From IMG/VR virus record IMGVR_UViG_3300025853_000287, positions 1-35,902 of that record: a stretch of DNA of 35,902 nt. One strand, 5' to 3'. This document shows, one piece after another, positions 31,530 through 35,902 of the stretch (the first letter of the stretch is position 1; the number at the start of each line of letters is the position of its first letter). This stretch comes from a virus. The position numbers were made by a program, and so were the translations under genes. The notes below the pieces were generated by a model. That model was not told where the DNA came from, did not search any database, and saw nothing but the letters and a program-made list of their open reading frames with translations.

Positions 31530-32995
31530 CAATAGCCTCGCTCGGTCATATCTTCAGAGCCCGTGTCCCCAAACTGTCGCCGGTAACTGGCGGCAACCTC
31601 GGGCTCGTTTGCCGCAAACTGACGAAGCTCTGCGAGTTCTGTGGGATCTAAGAAAGAATTGCTTTTTTGCCAGTTGGCATACCACTGGTTATAAGCGGAC
31701 GCTCGCTGTACATCGTTTAAAGACGGATCGCCAAGCTGGTTTTGCAAATTTTCATTGGAGTAAAAATCGTTCGCCAGCTTGACGTTCAAGTCTGCAATGC
31801 GCTTTAGGTACTCTGACTGTTTAAGCAAACCACCCTTCGATGAGGCTAAACCGGGAGATGCCGCAATAAACAGGCGCATCTCCATCTCAGTAATCGCGCC
31901 CTTGGTATCGCCAATCAACTGCATAGCAATACGAGTGCCTAGCGTGTTCAAAAGCTCTTGGTCACCAAGTTTGCCGTCATACCGAATACCCATATCGTTT
32001 AATAGTTTTCGGAACGGCAAGGTTTTCGCTTCGACTACGCCAACATTTTCACCCAATCGAGACAGCGCAACCTGCATCATATTGATTAATCGCTGTTGTT
32101 CTACACCCGCGTTTCTTGCCTCTTCGATTCCGACAATGGAGTCGTTAAGACTTTGGCCCCGACGCTCCATAAACTTAGATGGGTCTGGCTGGGTGATGTT
32201 GACTTCTGTTCCTGCGGAAGAAGCTCGTCGTGCATTAGGCAACAACCGCACAGCGGCGACCTCAAGCTTATTGTTCTCATCGACCGGCACCGTCACTTGA
32301 CGTGTTTCGCCAGTCACAGGATCAACTTCGTCGTATACATAGTTTTGCATTTTAGGGTCTTTGTTGGATAACTTAATCCGTTCCAACGAAACCTTGTTGA
32401 GGTAATCCTCAGCGGCATTCTCGTCTTCGCGAGCCATCTCAAATGCCTTTAGTGCTACTGCTTGATCGACCTTACGCTTATCCTCACGCTGTTTGCGCAA
32501 TCGCTTGTGAAAGGCAATGAAGCCAGCCGCAGAACTTGCAAACGGGCCTGTATCTGCCGGAGCGGAAATCATAGCCTCGCCAAGTTCGGCCGCAAGATCA
32601 TAAAGCGTAGGGCGCTCACTTTGAGCCATCAACGGACCAAGGCGCCGCTTGTACTCGTCATATCGGTCGGTGAAGGTGCGGGTTTTTTTCTGCTCTTCAC
32701 TCTCTTCTTGCGGCGCTGGCTTAGCCTCAGAATTAGCCGCCTGCTCAAGCAACTCGTCAAGATCTGGCAACGCAAACGGATCGTCTTCATCCTCTTCTGC
32801 AAGAGTGAACCCAGACATATCAAGCGTTGGAGGCGTTAGCGTTGGCGCAGTTGGTAGCGGTTGCATACCCATAGGAATCGGAGGGATTGCGAAAGGGTCA
32901 ACGGTAGGCTCGCTAAATATATCAAAATCATCAACACCGCCGCCAAGGGCAAGGCCTCTAATCTGCTCTTCCATTTGTGCTCGTGAAATAGCCAT
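31529..32995 (-). CDS. Virion-associated protein (488 aa), unknown
   Basis: 488 residues. The N-terminus is Pro- and acid-rich (DPFAIPPIPMGMQPLPTAPTLTPPTLD); the rest is helical, with a Gln-rich central region. Overlaps the stop and start of both neighbours (TAATG-type at 32995). Lies within the block of large structural genes, so a virion or ejection role is inferred. No domain recognised. Confidence 0.55.
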   Translation of the reverse strand: MAISRAQMEEQIRGLALGGGVDDFDIFSEPTVDPFAIPPIPMGMQPLPTAPTLTPPTLDMSGFTLAEEDEDDPFALPDLDELLEQAANSEAKPAPQEESEEQKKTRTFTDRYDEYKRRLGPLMAQSERPTLYDLAAELGEAMISAPADTGPFASSAAGFIAFHKRLRKQREDKRKVDQAVALKAFEMAREDENAAEDYLNKVSLERIKLSNKDPKMQNYVYDEVDPVTGETRQVTVPVDENNKLEVAAVRLLPNARRASSAGTEVNITQPDPSKFMERRGQSLNDSIVGIEEARNAGVEQQRLINMMQVALSRLGENVGVVEAKTLPFRKLLNDMGIRYDGKLGDQELLNTLGTRIAMQLIGDTKGAITEMEMRLFIAASPGLASSKGGLLKQSEYLKRIADLNVKLANDFYSNENLQNQLGDPSLNDVQRASAYNQWYANWQKSNSFLDPTELAELRQFAANEPEVAASYRRQFGDTGSEDMTERGY

Positions 32996-35700
32996 TAGGG
33001 TCCTCCTCTCAGGCCGGGTGGCGGTGGCGTCTCAATCGGAGTTTGATAGAATTGATTTAATTTCGGCGTAAATTGTGGTTGCGCAGGACCACTAGAGTAT
33101 TGCTGTGTTGGCACGGCTTGCTGTGGCTGGTTGAAGTACGTCCCCAAAGCTCCGAGCGCACTCAATCCAGTACCTAATCCGGCTTGTAACGGGCTAGGTG
33201 GCGGCGTGTACTGCGTTTGTACTTGGCTTGGCCCAGTCTGACCGGCCGCAAACTGCATGAACGGTAGGAGCTGTTGATACTGAGCGAGCGGCGCCTGCTG
33301 AGCCTGTAGCAATCCAGCACGTTGTGCATCAAGCATTTGCTGACGCTGTTGCTGTTGCATTCCACCGATACCCATTAAGGCCTGCACGTCCTGCTGTCCA
33401 GCCTGAGCAAACTGTCCACCAAGCCCTTGCAACTGCTGACCGTAGCCCTGCATAGCTTGACCGACCTGCTGACCATACTGACCCTGTACACCGCCAAGCT
33501 GACCATATCCCTGAGCCAATTGACCGGCAGTACCAAGCGCCTGCTGACCTGCGCCCATACGAGCCTGCATACCTTGTTGACCAAGCTGGCCCATGGTTTG
33601 CCCAAGCTGTGTGCCTGCGCCATACATCTGCTGAGCTTGTTGTCCTAACAAGCCGCCAAATTGCTGTTGCGCACCAAGACGTTGTCCTGCGGCGCCCATC
33701 TGTTGACCGGCAAGCTGTTGCTGAGAACCAAGCTGTTGCCCTGCTAGTCCCTGCTGGAACTGACCGAGTTGCTGTCCTGCGCCCAATCTCTGCTGTGCCA
33801 TCTGTTGTTGCTGAGATGCTAACTGCTGTTGGCTTTGTAGTTGCTGAGCGGCAGTTTGACCAAGCTGGCCCTGTAATGCCTGCCGAGCACCAAGCTGGCC
33901 TTGAGCCGCCGCCATCTGCTGAGACGTAAGCGCCTGACCGGCGCCGAAGCGCTGACTTCCTACTGCGGCCAGTCGGTTGGCTAAGCTTTGCTCTGCCGCC
34001 AATCTTTGCCCTGCCTCTTGGCCCATTTGCCCAGTTAGTGCCTGCTGTGCGCCTAATCGCTGTTGTGAAACATCACCTAGACGTCCAGCCATTCGCTCAC
34101 CAGACGCGGCTAACTGCTGTGCTTGTGAGCCCAACTGCCCAGCCAATGCTTGGCCTGCACCAAATCTGGTTTGCGCGCCACTACCTAGCATTTGTGCCGC
34201 GCGCTCCTGAGCGCTTAGTCTTTGACCGCTTAATCCGGCGAGGCCAGATGCGGCCGCTCTTTCTGCGTCACGTTGCCGAGCAAACTCACCCATAGCGCTC
34301 TGCTGAGCTCTCTGGAAGCCGCCTGAGCGTATTCCGGCAAGTTCTTTTGCCAATCCACGCCCTAACGCTTCTCTCCTTTCTCCGGCAGTTAAACGAGCCC
34401 TAGAGCCGAAAGCTGACTCTCCTGCTGTTTGCACATCTCGTGCTTGCTGAGCAATATCTGCTTGAGCTCCAGTTTTCATCATGTCGTCAATGGTTTGCTG
34501 AACGACACGATCTTCGTAGGGATCGTAAAACTGCTGTGTCATTGAAGGGTCAAAGCCGCCAGTTGTTCCACGAAGCAATTGCTCTGACTCTCCGAGCCTT
34601 CCGCCGAACTCTTGGGTTGCGCCAAGCTGTCTTTGCTCTGCGGCACTCAAGCCCCGACCCAAGCCTCGGGCCGCACCAGCAAGTGTGCCAGTGGCACGAC
34701 GCAAGCCTTGTCCAAGACCAGCTTGAGCCATTCTCTGTTCACCAATACTTTGCCCAAGACCTCGATCAAACTGACCAATTCCTTGGCGAAGTTGTTGCGT
34801 GGCTTGACCAATGTCTTCACCAAACCTACCAACAGCTCCTCGCTCCTGCCCAAGAGCCTGAGACAACTGCTGGTCCAACTGTTGCTGTGCGGTCTGTAGC
34901 CCACGAGTAGCCTGTCCAACCCCCTGACCGAATTGTTGCTCACCTTCACGGGCCAAAGCATCAACACCCGACAATTGGCGCCCAAATCTGTCTGTAGCCG
35001 CCGCACCTCTGCCAAAGGCGCCGCTCAAATCACGGCCAAATTGCCCCGTTAGACCGGCTTGTTGTCGGCCCAACTGCTCGGCTTGTCCGCCAAAACGATC
35101 TGCCGCGCCGCCTAATGTTGCGAGGCCCTGATCAAGGCCGCCCTCAAACTGTCCTAATGCTCTTTGCTGAAAACCGCGTTGCTCGCCCAAGCCTCTTCCA
35201 AGCTGGCCAAACGCACCCTGTGACAGTGCGCGTTGCTGACCAATACCCCGTAAAGCATCGGATAATCCTGCACGTCTTTGAAATCCCTCTTCTGCCGCAC
35301 CGCGCTGTAACTGACCCAAAGCCTGTCGTTGGGAGCCTAACTGCTGTTCCGCTCCCCTCTGGATTGCACCCAAACCCCCACGATACTGCTCTTCTGCTCT
35401 GCGCAAGAAGGGCTGTAAGCCTCCAACTTGCTCGCGAGCCAGTTGCATCGCGCCAACTTGGTCTGGAGAGAATCCAGCAATTTGCTGAGGTATAACGATG
35501 GGACGTCCCTGTTCATCAAAAAAGGTACGCTCTGCGGCGCGCATCGCTCCGGGAATAAAGCCGCCTTGACCGCCCAAACCAAACAGCATTTGCTGAACAA
35601 TAGGGTCCATCTGGCGTTCTTGCCGGGTCACTCCGGCGACGTAAGGGCCTGTCGACCCTCCATCTTGAAATTTCTTGATTCTCTTAGGGGGCATTATCAT
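32995..35700 (-). CDS. Gln/Gly/Ala-rich repetitive virion protein (901 aa)
   Basis: 901 residues. After a conserved start (PPKRIKKFQDGGSTGPYVAG and VIPQQIAGFSPDQVGAMQLAREQVGG) most of the sequence consists of short repeats built from GQQ, LGxGQQ, AQQQL and QRLGA units with few acidic residues. The C-terminus (TPPPSPLQAGLGTGLSALGALGTYFNQPQQ) has a membrane-like segment. Homologues of this layout are common in marine phages as structural proteins. Likely a long helical or rod-forming internal protein. ATGA overlap with the edge gene. Confidence 0.65.
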   Translation of the reverse strand: MIMPPKRIKKFQDGGSTGPYVAGVTRQERQMDPIVQQMLFGLGGQGGFIPGAMRAAERTFFDEQGRPIVIPQQIAGFSPDQVGAMQLAREQVGGLQPFLRRAEEQYRGGLGAIQRGAEQQLGSQRQALGQLQRGAAEEGFQRRAGLSDALRGIGQQRALSQGAFGQLGRGLGEQRGFQQRALGQFEGGLDQGLATLGGAADRFGGQAEQLGRQQAGLTGQFGRDLSGAFGRGAAATDRFGRQLSGVDALAREGEQQFGQGVGQATRGLQTAQQQLDQQLSQALGQERGAVGRFGEDIGQATQQLRQGIGQFDRGLGQSIGEQRMAQAGLGQGLRRATGTLAGAARGLGRGLSAAEQRQLGATQEFGGRLGESEQLLRGTTGGFDPSMTQQFYDPYEDRVVQQTIDDMMKTGAQADIAQQARDVQTAGESAFGSRARLTAGERREALGRGLAKELAGIRSGGFQRAQQSAMGEFARQRDAERAAASGLAGLSGQRLSAQERAAQMLGSGAQTRFGAGQALAGQLGSQAQQLAASGERMAGRLGDVSQQRLGAQQALTGQMGQEAGQRLAAEQSLANRLAAVGSQRFGAGQALTSQQMAAAQGQLGARQALQGQLGQTAAQQLQSQQQLASQQQQMAQQRLGAGQQLGQFQQGLAGQQLGSQQQLAGQQMGAAGQRLGAQQQFGGLLGQQAQQMYGAGTQLGQTMGQLGQQGMQARMGAGQQALGTAGQLAQGYGQLGGVQGQYGQQVGQAMQGYGQQLQGLGGQFAQAGQQDVQALMGIGGMQQQQRQQMLDAQRAGLLQAQQAPLAQYQQLLPFMQFAAGQTGPSQVQTQYTPPPSPLQAGLGTGLSALGALGTYFNQPQQAVPTQQYSSGPAQPQFTPKLNQFYQTPIETPPPPGLRGGP

Positions 35701-35902
35701 GCGACGGCCTCCGGCTCTTCCGCGAATTCCTTAAACAAGCCCATCATGTCATACATTAACTTGGTTCCTCGGTCACGATCTTCACCGTTCTTTGGAGTCA
35801 ATGTAATAATGCCGTTCTTGTTTTTCATATTAAACGCGCCAGCCCCTCTAACTGCGCGTCCGGTCATTACAAACTCTCCATCGGAGAGCATCGCAGGAAT
35901 GT
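35697..35902 (-). CDS. Virion-region protein with PAMLSDGEFV motif (5' end outside window)
   Basis: The frame stays open to the right edge: before the internal ATG at 35891 it reads ...IPA, giving IPAMLSDGEFVMTGRAVRGAG, a motif I know from structural proteins of many environmental phages (DxIPAMLSDGEFV). So the gene begins outside the window and the ATG at 35891 is internal. The visible 68 residues end with a helical acidic tail. Function unknown. Confidence 0.7.
   Translation of the reverse strand, partial: IPAMLSDGEFVMTGRAVRGAGAFNMKNKNGIITLTPKNGEDRDRGTKLMYDMMGLFKEFAEEPEAVA

Noticed and set aside
33174-35600. Many open frames inside the Gln-rich gene
   Set aside because: The biased composition removes stops in other frames; none shows an RBS or a family motif.
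1-35902. tRNA genes
   Set aside because: No cloverleaf was recognised by eye in the intergenic regions; a covariance-model search was not possible.

Overview
This window is a tailed-phage genome fragment, almost certainly from a marine bacteriophage known mainly from environmental sequence. Diagnostic genes are a large terminase, a P22-type portal, a GH24 lysozyme with a holin, a long tail fibre with DFRVES-type repeats, a 22-residue-repeat structural protein, a Gln/Gly-rich virion protein and a Toprim-VapE replication protein. Genes are tightly packed with ATGA, GTGA and TAATG overlaps. Portal type and the large putative ejection proteins suggest a podovirus-like particle, but this is inference. 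The host cannot be named from the sequence. No capsid protein, scaffold, DNA polymerase or RNA polymerase is visible. Genes run off both edges, and the left-edge reading frame does not join the right edge, so this looks like part of a larger genome.

Layout. 1-4783 (minus): N-terminus of a GroES-like gene, three small genes, portal, large terminase. 4789-7890: lysozyme, holin and four membrane or exported proteins, likely lysis-related. 7847-13631: two small genes, tail fibre, repeat protein and one tiny gene. 13663-14847: serine recombinase and two small genes in one minus operon. 14848-15055: divergent control region with a parS-like palindrome and two copies of a repeated regulatory box. 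15056-15936 (plus): small gene, SprT-like metalloprotein, tiny gene. 15929-18960 (minus): large polyvalent protein and a PD-(D/E)XK nuclease. 18961-19457: GC-rich noncoding DNA, a candidate packaging site. 19458-20154: small terminase and an HTH protein, about 15 kb from the large terminase. 20155-20491: a repeat-rich, partly AT-rich origin candidate. 20492-22633: Toprim-VapE primase/helicase.

22699-24998 (plus): recombination and replication accessory operon with an SSB-like protein, a DUF3310 protein, a RecE-like exonuclease, a winged-helix protein and a small basic protein. 24946-27614 (minus): two early transcription units of small phage genes, separated by a clear terminator and headed by copies of the repeated box. 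27809-28522: 2OG-Fe(II) oxygenase, divergent from a ribbon-helix-helix regulator (28578-28751) and its partner gene. 28983-35902 (minus): three very large virion proteins, probably internal or ejection proteins, and one gene cut by the right edge.

Likely logic: the repeated boxes at 14903, 14965, 26632 and 27672, with looser relatives at 22650 and 28513, sit in front of most early and regulatory operons. The RHH protein next to the 28513 site is a natural candidate to bind them. The plus operon and the VapE protein would replicate and recombine DNA. Minus-strand late genes package, assemble and release the particle. The serine recombinase leaves open a temperate lifestyle or tail-fibre switching.
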